Notes: generated by a model not told the origin, from the letters alone. Shown: positions 11,668 to 25,508, counted from the first letter of the stretch. The stretch: DNA of 64,000 bases from Panax quinquefolius (GCA_020205615.1 CM035170.1:34348123-34412122), one strand, 5' to 3'. Made by a program: numbers and translations.

Positions 11668-14571
11668 TTACTTGTTGACCATGTACACTTGCATATTTTG
11701 TGAGTATCGATTTTACCCAACACAGACTAACGGCACGAACGTTCAACATGACCATACAGGATGCGGTGGAAACTAAGGACGTGGTGTCAGGTATCATTCC
11801 GATCAATGATATAGATGTATACGTGTTATTTGATTCGGGTGCTACCTGCTCCTTTGTTTCTGAAGAATTTTCTAAATAGTTAGACTTACCCCGTGAGAGA
11901 TTAGAACACCTTATGAACGTAGAAGTAGCGAACAAGGAAATTATTCCCGTAGAATACATTCATAAGAATTGTTATGCCGAATTACAAGGATTTAAGCTCA
12001 AAGTGGATTTGATATCAATTCGTTTAGGGGAGTTCAATGTAATCCTTGGAATGGATTGGTTATCGGTTCACGGAGTAGTTATAGATTGTAAGAAGAAGTG
12101 TGTACACCTTAAGACTCCGAATAAGTCAAAGGTAGTATTTTATGGTAGTTAATTGCTGAGACAATCTCATTGTCTGACGATAGTGCAAGCTCAGAGATTG
12201 CTTAGGAAGGGTTGTATAGGTTATTTGGCTCACATAATTGATACTCGACGAGTCGAGGGTGAATTGAGTCAGATAACTATTGTAAGGGATTTCGTTGATG
12301 TCTTCCCAGACGAGATTCCAGGATTGCCACCCGATAGAGAGATTGAGTTTGTCATTGATTTGGCACCAGGGACATCACCGGTATACAAAGTGCAGTATCG
12401 TATGTCACCGATAGAGATGAAAGAACTGATGGCTCAATTACAAGAGGTGTTAGATAAGGGATACATTTGACCGAGCGTATCACCATGGGTAGCACCAGTC
12501 TTATTCGTGAAGAAGAAAGATGGGTCGCTAAGACTTTGTATCGACTACCAAGAGTTGAACAAGGTCACCAATAAGAATAAGTACCAGTTGCCCAGGATTG
12601 ACGATTTGTTTGATCAGTTGAAAGTGGCAAAGTACTTTTCAAAGATTGACTTGAGAACCGGTTATCACCAACTTAAAGTGAGGCATGAAGACATTCCAAA
12701 GACGGTATTCAGAACTCGGTATGGACACTTCGAGTTTCTGGTAATGTCATTTGGATTGACGAATGCGCCAGCAACATTTATGGATTTGATGAACAGAGTA
12801 TTCAAACAGTATTTGGATAAGTTTGTTTTCGTATTCATAGATGACATCCTAGTGTATTCAGAGACGGAGGAAGAACACGCCAAGCATCTTTAGATAGTGT
12901 TGGAGACATTAAGGAGGGAGAAGATGTACGTAAAATTCTCCAAGTGTGAGTTTTGGTTGCAGATAGTGCAGTTTTTAGGGCACGTTATCGACAAAAATGG
13001 TGTTTCAGTGGATCCAGCGAAGGTAGAAGCGGTTATTCGGATTGGAAGGATACTATCGAAGATTTATTTGGGATTTTTTGAAATTAGCATCGCCGTTGAC
13101 CAATCTTACCAGAAAGACAGTTAAGTTCGTTTGGACGGAGAAGTGCGAGGAAAGTTTCCTAGAATTGAAGAAAAGGCTTAGTCAAACACCTGTGTTGGCC
13201 TTACTAGACAACACGAGAGGGTTTATAGTGTATAGTGATGCATCACATAAGGGTCTTGACTGTGTACTGATGCAACACGACAGGGTCATTGCGTATGCTT
13301 CACGTTAGTTGAACGATTATGAGAAGGGATATCCGACTCATGACATGGAGTTAGCAGCGGTAGTTTTTGCCTTAAAGATTTGGAGGCATCATCTATATGG
13401 CGAGAAATGTGAGATATATACAGATCACAAGAGTCTGAAGTACATCTTCACGCAAAGGGAATTAAACATGAGGCAGCGCCGATGGTTAGAATTGATCAAA
13501 GATTATGATTGTGAAATTCTGTACCATCCAGGCAAAGCAAATGTAGTGGCAGATGTCCTGAGCAGAAAAGGCAGTGAGAAGTTTTTGAAGTTGACCATTC
13601 AAGAAGAAGTGATGAAAGATTTTGAACGTCTAGACTTGGAAATTAGGTATCCGATGGAGACCGACGAGCAATTATTTACAGTGGCAGCGAGCCCGACTTT
13701 ATTAGATAAGGTTAAAGAGGCACAAGAAAAGGACGAAGATTGCAATAACATCTAGAAACGATTGACTGAAGGGGATAAATTGAAATTTAAGGTTGATAAC
13801 ACTGCACTGCTAAGATTTAAAGGAAGAATTTGGGTACCGTTAGTACCAGAACTGAGAGAGGAGATTTTGCAACAAGCACACAGTACGAGATATTCGATAC
13901 ACCTAGGAAGCACGAAGATGTACCAAGATTTGTGTCACCACTTCTGGTGGCCAAACATGAAGAGAGAGGTTGCGTAATGCGTAAGTAGATGTCTAACTTG
14001 TCAGAGAGTCAAAGCAGAGCACCAACGACCAATCGGGTTATTACAACCATTAGAGATTCCAGAATGGAAATGGGAGCACATCACAATGGACTTCGTTGTG
14101 GGACTTCCAGCAACGCAAAAAGGGCACGACGCCATATGGGTGATTGTAGTTCGTCTTACTAAGTCAGCTCACTTTTTACCGATTAAGATTAAGTATAGTT
14201 TGGACCAGTTAGCAAATTATATGTCAAGGAAATTATCTCGAGGCATGGGGTGCCAGTGTCTATTGTATCAGATAGAGATCCGTGATTCACGTCAAACTTC
14301 TGGAAGTCATCAAGAAAGAATGGGGACACAACTGCGAATGAGTACGGCGTATGATCCGTAGACCGATGGGCAAAGCGAGAGGACAATTCAAACACTTGAA
14401 GACATGCTTCGAGCTTGTGTGATGGACTTCAAGGGTAGTTGGGAGGATCACCTTCCATTAATAGAGTTCGCTTATAACAATAGTTATCACACCAGTATTG
14501 GAATGCCACCGTACGAAGCACCGTGTGGGAGGAAGTGTAGAATGCCCTTATGCTGGGACGAAGTTGGAGAA
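11668..14571 (+). pseudogene. Protease-RT-RNase H-integrase remnant (element 2)
   Basis: One frame carries ARTFNMTIQDAV (gag/protease linker), protease LFDSGATCSFV near 11827-11859, ILGMDWL near 12041-12061, and RT with [11 protein letters not shown] and FIDDILVYS near 12833-12859. Stops occur at 11877, 12150, 12468 (TGA before PSVSPW) and 12891. Near 13040 about 14 codons are missing and the frame shifts to GYYRRFI. RNase H follows with [19 protein letters not shown] and [10 protein letters not shown], then the integrase zinc finger ending CLTCQRVK. Stops lie at 13306, 13753 and 13974. The integrase core shows MDFVVGLP; a frameshift near 14215 precedes [16 protein letters not shown], which contains the catalytic Glu. 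The frame is cut at 14571 by the LARD insertion. Confidence 0.88.
14567..14571. repeat. Target-site duplication of the LARD, left copy (GAGAA)
   Basis: GAGAA precedes TGTAACGCC at 14572 and recurs at 25509-25513 right after the other LTR end. Removing 14572-25513 rejoins the integrase reading (WDEVGE then RRLLGPELV). Confidence 0.9.
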
Positions 14572-17500
14572 TGTAACGCCCCAAAATCCGGTCTATTCTC
14601 ACACCCGAATTCCTTGCATCACGGTCCCACTTCTTACCAAACATACCTCATTATATAGTTAAATATAATAACATATATAATCAAATCCCAGGTTCTAGAA
14701 ACCTTAAAATTTCTTTCATTGCAAATAATGATAATTACATTATTCTTTACATCGTACAAGAGTGACTTTTATCCGCCACCAAGGATACATATTGGTTCAT
14801 TAAACTAATCTATAGTTCAATTAAACTATTCTACATTACAAGTCTTCACTTGATCTTCACGCTCATTCATATAATGAATGACACTTCGTCTTGATACCGA
14901 TCAACTTGATCTTTACGGGATCCTTAAGTTCTTTCTAATATCGTACGCTAAAAATGTTTTTCATTTAAAGCAAGTGTGAGCATTTAATTGCCCAGCAATT
15001 CATAACAGTTGAACAAACAACTTCAAGAGTTTAAACATTCTTCAGAACTTCAATTACCGAACAAAGGTTATGAAGCAGCTTGAATAATAGGAATAGTCTC
15101 GATTCCTATCATCTTAAAACATTAGTCACATGCACTTTGAAATACTTTCATTCTTCTATCTTTTTCATACACATTCTGTCTGGCTAGAATCATTAGCGTA
15201 GACTTAACAATAACGGTTCATGTATAAACAGAACATACTTGTATTGAACAGCTCAATCACAGAATAATTCTTCTCATAGAAACACCGAAGTGTTAAAATT
15301 GTGGCACAAGGCCTCATACATACTATCACCTTGTACATGCATCACACATATGCACATAGACAAGAATTCTCAAGTTCAACATCTGAGAAGTTTAAGAAAC
15401 TAGCATTCATATAATATAAATGAAGTTAGGAAACTTGCCTTACGCACAGCTACAGCTTATAGTTTACGCTGAACTGCTCATTCTAATTCCCATGTAGCAC
15501 ATAAGGAAATAACACATACGCCAATTAGCCATATACTTGAATTTACACATTGGTTTACTTAACTTTACTTCTTAGGGTTCGTATTCTTATAAACTAAGTT
15601 TACGCGACTAACTTCCTTTACTACCGGTTTACGGCTTCATGACCTACAGAGACTTCTTACTCAAAACATTCATCATCTTTGATGATTTGCATTCTTATCT
15701 TCTTCTTATAACTTCTATAGGACTCAACGTACATCGCTTCTCTGCTAGTAGTCCATATGGTACTCTGAATGGTTTTTCACAAACAACCAACAAACAAGTT
15801 CCCGTTTCCTCTACACTACCCACACAGTGAGTTAGATCGGTTGCCAGCTTTGTATATGCCTTCGCACTCTAAAGGAATTGTTTAGCCCAGGTTCCATATG
15901 TCAACCATCAAAGGTTACGATTGTACCACAACCTAACTTCTCTTAACTTATACGAACTATTAAACTATAATGTTCGTTAATTCAAGTTCTTATTACTTGT
16001 GGCTTTCTAACACTGAAATGCCATACCTCAGGATTCATTCATTATCGTCTAAGTCATACAGTCTTTTGTATACTTGGAATGATCGTTCAATGTTAATACT
16101 ATGAGGTCATAGCGTTAAACATTTTATATACACTTATTTATACCTTACAACGTCCGGTTCATTCAACTCGGAACGTTGTCCAAGTTATACTTATTAACTC
16201 GGCTTCTTAAAGTTATACGTTATTATCTTTAACTCAGTTTCTTCATCTTTCATGATTAAATCTTAGTCTTCATTACCTTACGGTCAAACCATACACAGAG
16301 TGTAGGTTCTGCCAATTTAATAATCGCGTACCCTCAACCCTCACGTTAGCTAAAGTGTTTAATGCTTAAATTCATTCTAACATTATCTATCCGACTCATA
16401 CTCGGACTTTCATTAATCTTATTACCGTTCGCTACGGCTTTTTATGAAAAATCATATCTTACTTACTACCTTCGTCAATGTCTAAGTCATACAATCATTG
16501 TATACTTAGAACGTTCGTCCGACGCGAATACGATTCACGAGAATCGTTTACGTATTCACCGTTTACTTTACTCGTCTCTTAACCTCTCACTCAACCTTTA
16601 CTTAAGGTTTCAATTGCCTTCATTCATTATCCAACCCATGAACCCCATGTTCATTATTCTTTCTTAATGTCAAAGCCATACTGATCGTTGTATGCTAAGA
16701 CCGATCCTCCATCGCAACAACGTTGCGTTCACAGCGTCTATACGCTTTACACTTATCTCTCTTTACCATAACATAACGTCGAAATGTTACTCATTACCTT
16801 CATCACTCAACGTCTAAGGAATCACCATCATAGCAATCCCACACGTTTGATTCATTACGACTACGGTCCCCGAATATCGGTTACGTAATCTAGCGTTTGC
16901 ATTCTTCATCTTTTAATCACGTTAAATCTTTCCGCTCAACCTTTACTAAAGGTTTAAATCACTTGCTTAAGTGTTACATTACGTGAACCACATGTTCATA
17001 TTTATTTCTTGCACATCCCCCAGTAATTGAGAAATAAAATCTCATTTCTGGGCATTGCCACCTGCAGACCTTCTTGCTGCCGCGCCTCTTCCTCTCTCTC
17101 TCGCGATGCGTGCATGACCTTCGTCACCCTCTTCCTTTGATGCAGTATTTGTGCCTAAACTCTTTGTTATCTCTCACACTATGGCGCCAATTAACAGCAC
17201 CTGAGGCCCGAGCTCGTGCTACGGTGCCACTTCTCAAAGCTCAGCCGGTGCTGCGGCGCCAAGCCTAAACCTAGAAATTTTTTCTATGTGTTGTATTAAG
17301 TTTGAGATACGTACTTCTCGATCTCATAACTTCTTCGTTATAACTCGGAACGAGGTCAATCTAAATCCATTTTCTTCTTTATCTTACGTACTTCAATAAC
17401 CCCTGACAAAACTTCGTTCTGAATCCGTTAACGTGCCGTTTGATTGGCTTGATCTTCACTCTTCGTTCATTTTTACGCTTTTAACGTTCTTCGCTCGTTC

Positions 17501-17741
17501 GTCCGTAATTTGTTCATCCAAACTCGGAACTCATTCATTCTTGAGTCCATGACTCACGTTTTCTACGTTCTCTTGCTTTCTTATGAAACCCTACACGTTC
17601 GGGTTCATTCTCTAACTTTCTAATTCTTGTTTATCTTTTACAAAAATATCGCCATAACTTCGTTATAGCTAAGTTTTAATCCGTACTTCATGAACGTTTC
17701 TATTGTTACTAACCATGAAATAAGCAACTGACTTATACACG

Positions 17742-17809
17742 ATGGTTTTAAACTTGTCCATCAACAACAATTATCCTACGATTGTTTTAAACTTGTCCAT
17801 CAACAACGT
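17742..17809. repeat. 39 bp tandem repeat, about 1.7 copies (LARD left LTR)
   Basis: A unit beginning ATGGTTTTAAACTTGTCC at 17742 recurs at 17781. The same repeat has about 2.7 copies in the other LTR at 23996-24102. Confidence 0.75.
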
Positions 17810-18309
17810 TCTTTGTGTTCTTCGCGTGTTCTTCACGTTCTTCGTTTGTTCTTCATTTTAATCGATCTTTTGGATTACGATTCTACTTTTTATTGAAATT
17901 TGATGTTATAGAACATCATTCCTTACTTATTTCACCTACTTGTTCATATAATTCATCCAGATAGCTCAAAATCCTTACGACTCTTATACTTCTTTAAGAA
18001 ATTTATAAACTTAATTTCTAATTCTTATTTCTTTATTTTCTCATGATTTCAACCATATGAAATCATTCTTAACATCATCTACTCCTTATCTTCAATAAGT
18101 TATGTTTTAAACATATTTAACTTAATGAAAATTTAGAAGAGACTAGGGTTCGGATTACTGTTCTTCTTTAATCTTCTTCCGTCGGAAAAAGCGTGCACTC
18201 GGGAAAGCTTTTCCTCTTCCTCTTCCTTTTCTTCTCCCATCTGAACTCTCTCTCTCTATCTCTCAAAGTGTAGCATTTTCAAAAGCTCAAAATAATGAAC
18301 TTAAGCTTT

Positions 18310-18319
18310 CTATTTATAG
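18310..18319 (-). promoter_or_regulatory. TATA box in LARD left LTR
   Basis: CTATAAATAG on the minus strand, followed by a purine-rich leader with GAGAGAG. The same box and surroundings occur at 24591-24600 in the other LTR. Confidence 0.55.
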
Positions 18320-19221
18320 AAAACCAAGGCTTAGGGAAAATTGGTCATTTCACCCCCTTAACCTCCTTACTATTCCTATGCTTAGCCACCAAGTTTACTT
18401 GGCCATCACCCTTACTTGGTGGCCAAGTGACCGGCCCACATGCCCATGGGTCACCCCATGGGTTGCCCCATTGGTTATTACCCATCCGTTTATGCATCGG
18501 TTCGATCCGTGGTTTATCTTCTTGGTTTGGGGCTTAACCCTAATTCTTATTGGGCCTATCTTGGACTTGATTTCAAAAAGCATTGGGCTTACGTAATCCA
18601 AGTCCAATTGGATTCTACAAAGTCCATGAACTCAAAGTCCATTAAGACTAATCGTATTCTACGCATTCCATTCTCGTATTCTATTTGTAAATCGTTCGTA
18701 CGATATTCGTATTATACGTCGTACCAATCCTCTTGCTATACTCGTATAATAACTCGTATCATACTCGTATTTCTCACGCATAATAACCCTAATTATTATA
18801 CGTGATCATTAAATTCTCTGAACTCACTTTTCCTAACCCTTAGGTTTTTTGAGTGCAGAGTAGAAAACTTCATTTTGCCATAATCGAAATATTATTGAAT
18901 ATTGCATCACGTCTCAAAATTATACGTAATCATTAAATTCTCGAATTTCAAAATAAATCTCCGAGCGTAAAATGTATGAATAGTGCTATTTCGCCTTTTT
19001 TCCCAAAAATATTTTGTTCTTAAAAACTTTCATTTTCGTCTTGAAAATTCTTACTCGTTCAATCTAGCTCGTAGCCAGAATCCTCCCGACTTATAATCAT
19101 CCTAGGTTATAGAACGATTAATAAACACATATCACAAAATAGTATTAATAAAAATTCATTTTATTAATAACTAATTCTTTAAACCTAAATTCTGGATAAT
19201 CCAAAATTCTGGGTTATTATA

Positions 19222-19234
19222 TTCTTCCCTCCTT
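19222..19234 (-). other. LARD polypurine tract
   Basis: The minus strand reads AAGGAGGGAAGAA immediately before the LTR start TATAATAACCC. Confidence 0.65.
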
Positions 19235-20844
19235 ATAAAAATTCCGTCCTCGGAATTTCTTAAAACCAAACTCTTACCGGGTCATCACATTCTCCCTTTC
19301 TTAACTGAATTTCGTCCTCAAAATTTTAGCTTGATTTTCTTCTCAACTTCTCTTCAAAAAAGTTCTTATCTTTCCATCATTCCTAATCTCCATAACCTAT
19401 CAAGAATCATGAAGTAGAAGGAATAGCAAGGAATACAAAATTTCCTTTAAAACATTTCATACTTTTGCTGAGGGGTCAAATTGACTATGAACTCTTCCTA
19501 GGTTTAACAACATTTCGCCGTAAACCCTTCTTTCCACAGTAAGTTTACAATCACAAAGAAGGTAAACTACCTCTTCCATATGTAGGTGATCAACCTATAG
19601 TATAACCCCATTTCGGGGTATGTTCACCTCAGACTTAATACCAAAAAATTTGGATATCACTTGAAACATTCATCTAGTCAACTCAATTGACATCAACTAC
19701 TTCTTTAAATTCTTTTCACAATACATCAAAATGTTTCATGACGTCATGATACCGCACTTTTCACAATACATTGAGGACTTCGTCAGTTTATGACTTCGTC
19801 ATTATACATCATACCATAGCGGGTTGTTGATCATAAGATCACATCCAAAACTAGGTTCAATTACATTAACAACTCCATCTTTTTACCATCCTTGCATCAC
19901 ATGCACGGATGATATAAAAAATATTTTCGATAATTTAAATCAGTTTCTGTCTAGCCAAAGAAATTGGCATAGACATACCGAGAACAGCTCTTTTAAAATC
20001 CGTTGGTTCCAAAAGTTGAACTAATTCTTTCCTTTTTGAAATGTACACATAAGCATGATTTCAATAAACTTCAAAATCTATCATAGCTAGATGATTTGGA
20101 ATATCATATTTCTCCATCTTCCTTCATTGTCTTACTGCGACAATACTTAATCTTCTCTAGCACCTTTAATGCTAAGTCTACTGAAAATACTTCATTTTCA
20201 GTCTAAACATTCCTATACCTTAGTACAGTCCATCAACTTACCACACATTATGAGTTCAAGAACTTTCCACAATAGTATGAGTTTAAGAACATCCAGACAG
20301 ACCTTAGGCGTCCATTCACGAGACGCGTTCGAAAACATACCATATTATTATAGAGTCACGAACTTACCATAAGTATGAGTTTCAAGAACTCGCACCTACC
20401 TTATCGTTCTCTACCTATCAAGTATATATATGAGAAAAGATTCTCCTTCTCGTCATATACATCTTAATAGCGCGACCAATTCTAATGATTATCACTGTAA
20501 TAAACTGAGCAGTTGTTACACCAAAGCACAAACCTCTGCCCATAACAAAGGTTCATACAACTCAACTATCATATGAGTCCTCAATTGAGATCCTACAACT
20601 TCTAAATTTCTCTTTACTTAATACGAATTTTCTTTAATTCATATGTTATCCTTTACAACTCAATCTGAGTTCTTCTTCCAGTACTACTTCGTAGTATCAT
20701 TCATTCATAGCATTAGCTATAAATCATTCATCGCTTAACAGCTCATCTGTTACTACGATTTACTATGATCACGTGGTGATCTTCTTATCCTTCCCTCTAC
20801 GATTATAGTCTTAGGTACTCTTACCTAAGGTTTATAACCTTTAA

Positions 20845-20856
20845 GCTTTGATACAA
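20845..20856 (-). other. LARD primer-binding site (degenerate iMet type)
   Basis: The minus strand reads TTGTATCAAAGC just inside the LTR end at 20860. It differs from the iMet primer site TGGTATCAGAGC at two positions, both compatible with decay. Confidence 0.6.
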
Positions 20857-23800
20857 TTCTGAAATGCCCCAAAATCCGGTCTATTCTCACACCCTGGATT
20901 CCGTGCATCACGGTCCCACTTCTTACCAAACATACCTCATTATATAGTTAAATATAATAACATATATAATCAAATCCCAGGTTCTCGAAACCTTAAAATC
21001 TCTTTCATTACAAATAATGATAATTACATTATTCTTTACATCGTACAACAGTGACTTTTATCTGCCACCAAGGATACATATCGGTTCATTAAACTAATCT
21101 ATGGTTCAATTAAACTATTCTACATTACAAGTCTTCACTTGATCTTCACGCTCATTCATGTAATGAATGACACTTCGTCTGGATACTGATCAGCTTGATC
21201 TTTACGGGATCCTTAAGTTCTTTCTAACAACGTACGCTGAAAATGTTTTTCATTTAAAGCAAGTGTGAGCATTTAATTACCCAGCAAGTCATAATAGTTG
21301 AACAAACAACTTCAAGAGTTTAAACATTCTTCAGAACTTAAATAACCGAACAAAGGTTATGAAGCAGTTTGAATAATAGGAATAGTCTCGATTCCTATCA
21401 TCTTAAAACATCAGTCACATGCACTTTGAAATAATTTCATTCTTCTATCTTTTTCATACACATTCTGTCTGGCTAGAATTATTAGCACAGACTTAACAAT
21501 AATGGTTCATGCATAATTAGAGCATACTTGTATTGAACAGCTTAATCATAGAACAGTTCATCTCATAGAAACACCGAAGTGTTAAAATTGTGGCACAAGG
21601 CCTCATACAAACTATTACCTTGTACATACATCGCACATATGCACATAGACAAGACTTCTCAAGTTCAACATCTAAGAAGTTTAAGAAACTAGCATTCATA
21701 TAATATGAATGAAGTTAGGAAACTTACCTTACGCACAACTACAGTTATAGTTTACGTTGAACTGCTCATTCCAATTCCTATGTAGCACATACGGAAATAA
21801 CACATACACCAATTAGTCATATACTTGACTTTACGCATTGCTTTAATTAACTTTACTTCTTAGGGTTCGCGTTCTTATAAACTAATTTACGCGACTAACT
21901 TCCTTTACTACCGGTTTATGGCTTCATGACCTACAGAGATGTCTTACTCAAAACATTCATTATCTTTGATGATTTTCATTCTTATCTTCTTCTTAAAACT
22001 TCTATAGGACTCAGCGTACATCGCTTCTCTGCTAGTAGTCCATATGTTACTCCGAGTGGTTTCCCACAAACAACTAACAAACAAGTTCCCATCTCCTCTA
22101 CACTGCCCACACAGTGAGTTAGATCGGTTGCCAGTTTTGTATATACCTTCGCTCTCTAAAGGAATTGTTTAGCCCAGCACCCATATGTTAACTATCAAAG
22201 GTTACGATTGTACCACAACCTAACTTCTCTTAACTTATACGAACTATTAAACTATAATGTTCGTTAATTCAACTTCTTATTCCTTGTGGCTTTCTGGCAC
22301 TAAAATGCCATACCTCAGGATTCATTCATTATCGTCTAAGTCATACAGTCTTTTGTATACTTGGAATGATCGTTCAATGTCAATACTATGAGGTCATAGC
22401 GTTAAATATTTTATATACACTTATTTATACCTTACAACGTCCGGTTCATTCAACTCGGAACGTTGTCCAAGTTATACTTATTAACTCGGCTTCTTAACGT
22501 TATACGTTATTATCTTAGTCTTTATTACCTTACGGTCAAACCATACACGGAGTGTAGGTTCTGCCCGTTTAATAATCACGTACCCTCAACCCTCACGTTG
22601 GCTAAAGTGTTTAACACTTACATTCATTCTAACATTCTCTATCCGACTCATACTCGGACTTTCATTAATCTTATTATCGTTCGCTACGGCTTTTTATGAA
22701 AAATCATATCTTACTTACTACCTTCATCAACGTCTAAGTCATACAATCATTGTATACTTAGAACGTTCGTCCGACGCGAATACGATTCACGAGAATCGTT
22801 TACGTATTCAACGTTTACTTTACTCATCTCTTAACCTCTCACTCAACCTTTACTCAAGGTTTCAATTGCCTTCAATCATTATCCAACCCATGAACCCCAT
22901 GTTCATTATTCTTTCTTAATGTCGAAGCCATACTGATCATTGTATGCTAAGACCGATCCTCCATCGCAACAACGTTGCGTTCACAGCGTCTATACGCTTT
23001 ACACTTATCTCTCTTCCCCACAACATAACGTCGAAATGTTACTCATTACCTTCGTCACTCAACGTCTAAGGAATCACCATCATAGCAATCACACACGTTC
23101 GATTCATTACGACTATGGTCCCCGGATATCGGTTACGTAATCTAGCGTTTGCATTCTTCGTCTTTTAATCACGTTAAATCTTTCCGCTCAACCTTTACTA
23201 AAGGTTTAAATCACTTGCTTAAGTGTTACATTACGTGAACCACATGTTCATATTTCTTTCTTGTACATCCCCCAGTAACTAAGAAATAAAATCTCATTTC
23301 TGGGCATTGTCCTCAGATCAAGCGCTATGCGTGCCGTGCCCCTTCCTCTCTCTCGCGATGCTTGTGCGACCTTCATCACCCCTTCCTCTTGGTCCGCAGC
23401 GCTGCGGCGCCAAACTCTTTGTTATCTCTCGAGCTGCGGCGCCAATTAACAGCACCTGAGGCCCGAGCTCATGCGCGCGCCACTTCTCAAAGCTCAACCG
23501 GCGCTGCCGCGCCAAGCTTAAACCTAGAAAATTTTTCTAAGTGTTGCATTAAGTTTGAGATACGTACTTCCCTATCTCATAACTTCTTCGTTATAACTCG
23601 GAACGAGGTCGTTCCAAAGCCATTCTCTTCCTTATCTTACGTACTTCAATACCCCTTGGATAGAATTTCATTCTGAATCTGTTAATGTGCCATTTGATTG
23701 GCTTGATCTTCACTCTTCGTTCATTTTTACGCTTTTAACGTTCTTCGCTCGTTTGTCCGTAACTCGTTCATCCGAACTCGGAAATCATTCGTTCTTGAGT

Positions 23801-23995
23801 CCACGACTCACGTTTTCTACGTTCTCTTACTTTCTTATGAAATCCTACACGTTCGGGTTCATTCTCTAACTTTCTAATTCTCGTTCGTCTTTTACGAAAA
23901 TTTCTCCATAACTTCGTTATAGCTAAGTTTTAATCCGTACTTCATGAACGTTTCTACCGTTCCTAACCAAGCAATAAGAAACTAACTTATACATG

Positions 23996-24102
23996 ATGGT
24001 TTTAAACTTGTCCATCAACAATAATTATCCTACAATGGTTTTAAACTTGTGCATCAACAAAAATTATCCTACGATGGTTTTAAACTTGTCCATCAACAAC
24101 GT
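23996..24102. repeat. 39 bp tandem repeat, about 2.7 copies (LARD right LTR)
   Basis: Units start at 23996, 24035 and 24074. Because 39 is a multiple of three, the fortuitous reading frame repeats MVLNLSIN. It has one unit more than the left LTR. Confidence 0.8.
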
Positions 24103-24590
24103 TCTTCGTGTTCTTCACGTTCTTCGTTTGTTCTTCATTTTAATCGATATTTTGGATTACGATTCTACTTTTTATTTGAATTTGATATTATAGAACATCA
24201 TTCCTTACTTATTTCACCTACTCGTTCATATAATTCATTCAGATCGCTTCAAAGTCCTTACGAATCTTATACTTCCTTAAGAAATTTATAAACTACATTT
24301 CTTATTCTTATTTCTTTATTTTCTCATGATTTCAACCATATGAAATCATTATTAACACCATCTACTCCTTATCTTCATTAAGTTATGTTTTAAATATATT
24401 TAACTTAATGAAAATTTAGAAGAGACTAGGGTTCGGATTACCGTTCTTCTTTAATCTTCTTTCGTCGGACAATGCGTGCACTCGAGCAAGATTTTCCTCT
24501 TCCTATTCCTTTTCTTCTCCCATTCGAACTCTCTCTCTATCTCTCAAAGTGTAGCATTTTCAAAAGCTCAAAATAATGAACTTAAGCTTT

Positions 24591-24600
24591 CTATTTATAG
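24591..24600 (-). promoter_or_regulatory. TATA box in LARD right (5') LTR
   Basis: CTATAAATAG on the minus strand. As the 5' LTR copy, this would be the one driving full-length transcripts, starting near 24565. Confidence 0.55.
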
Positions 24601-25508
24601 AAAACCAAGGCTTAGGGAAAATTGGTCATTTCACCCCCTTAACCTCATTACTATTCCTATGCTTAGCCACCAAGTTTACTTGGCCATCACCCTTACTTGG
24701 TGGCCAAGTGGCCGACCCACATGCGTATGGGTCACCCCATGGGTTGCCCCATTGGTTATTACCCATCCGTTTACCCATCAGTTCGATCCTTAGTTTATCT
24801 TATTGGGTTGGGCCTTAACCCTAATTCTTATTAGGCCTATCTTGGGCATGATTTCACAAAGCATTGGGCTTGACATAATCCAAGTCCAATTGGATTCTAC
24901 AAAGTCCATGAACTTAAAGTCCATTAAGATTAATCGTATTCTATGCATTCCATTCTCGTATTCTATTTGTATATTGTTCGTACGATATTCGTATTATACG
25001 TCGTACCAATCCTCTTGCTATACTCGTATAATAACTCGTATCATACTCATATTTCTCACGCATAATAACCCTAATTATTATACGTGATCATTAAATTCTC
25101 GGAACTCACTTTTCCTAACCCTTCGGTTTTGAGTCCGTAGGCGAAAACTTCATTTTTGCCATAATTGAAATATTATTGAATATTCCATCACGTCTCAAAA
25201 TTATACGTAATCATTAAATTCTCAGAATTTCAAAATATATCTCCGAAAGCGATAAATTTTATGAATAGTGCCTATTTCGGTCTTTTTTCCGAAAAATATT
25301 TTGTTCTTTAAAACTTTCATTTTCGTCTTGAAAATTCTTACTCGTTCAATCTAGCTCGTAGCCAGAATCCTCCCGACTTATAATCATCCTAGAGTATAGA
25401 ACGATTAATAAACACATAACACATAATAGTATTAATAAAAATTCATTTTATTAATAACTAATTCTTTAAACCTAAATTCTGGATAATCCAAAATTCTGGG
25501 TTTTTATA

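Larger units (their letters stand above)
14572..19221 (-). repeat. LARD 3' LTR (left copy)
   Basis: A 4650 bp repeat, nearly collinear with 20860-25508, with scattered substitutions and small indels. On the minus strand it starts TATAATAACCC after the polypurine tract and ends GGGCGTTACA. U3 is about 0.9 kb and R/U5 about 3.7 kb, an unusually long transcribed LTR part. Small open frames at 15639-15830, 16362-16667, 17074-17268 and 18295-18805 have no recognisable protein and are mostly not conserved in the other copy. Confidence 0.88.
19222..20859 (-). other. LARD interior, non-coding
   Basis: A 1638 bp region between the two LTRs. The right side (5' end on the minus strand) has the primer site. 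The left side has two purine tracts: one next to the LTR, and a second one, AAGAAAGGGAGAATGTGATG on the minus strand near 19281-19300, that looks like an older gypsy LTR junction. Fragments such as GAGGACGAAATT resemble the tail of gypsy internal regions. The longest frames (19824-20024, 20169-20372) match nothing I recognise. It may act only as packaging or dimerisation RNA, which is inference. Confidence 0.7.
14572..25508 (-). mobile_element. LARD: large non-autonomous LTR element with 4.65 kb LTRs
   Basis: Two long direct repeats (14572-19221 and 20860-25508) flank a 1.64 kb non-coding interior. The orientation is minus: a TATA box lies in each LTR on that strand, a degenerate iMet primer site lies at 20845-20856, and a polypurine tract at 19222-19234. 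The outer ends are TGTAAC on the left and TATA on the right (decayed from CA), flanked by GAGAA duplications. No gag or pol frame exists anywhere in it, matching the published LARD concept of very long LTRs around a conserved non-coding core. It must have been mobilised by proteins of another element. Confidence 0.88.
20860..25508 (-). repeat. LARD 5' LTR (right copy)
   Basis: A 4649 bp direct repeat of 14572-19221. Its left end reads TGAAATGCCCC where the other copy has TGTAACGCCCC, so this inner boundary has mutated. It carries the TATA box at 24591-24600 and the three-unit 39 bp repeat. Open frames at 21926-22117, 22463-22699, 23362-23676, 24476-24793 and 24803-25087 are not recognisable proteins. 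The last two partly recur in the other LTR (18295-18805), but as repeat sequence rather than as a conserved coding region. Confidence 0.88.

Noticed and set aside
18295..18805. Frames partly repeated at 24476-25087
   Set aside because: The repetition is due to the two LARD LTRs; frames shift and break between copies, so no coding constraint is visible.
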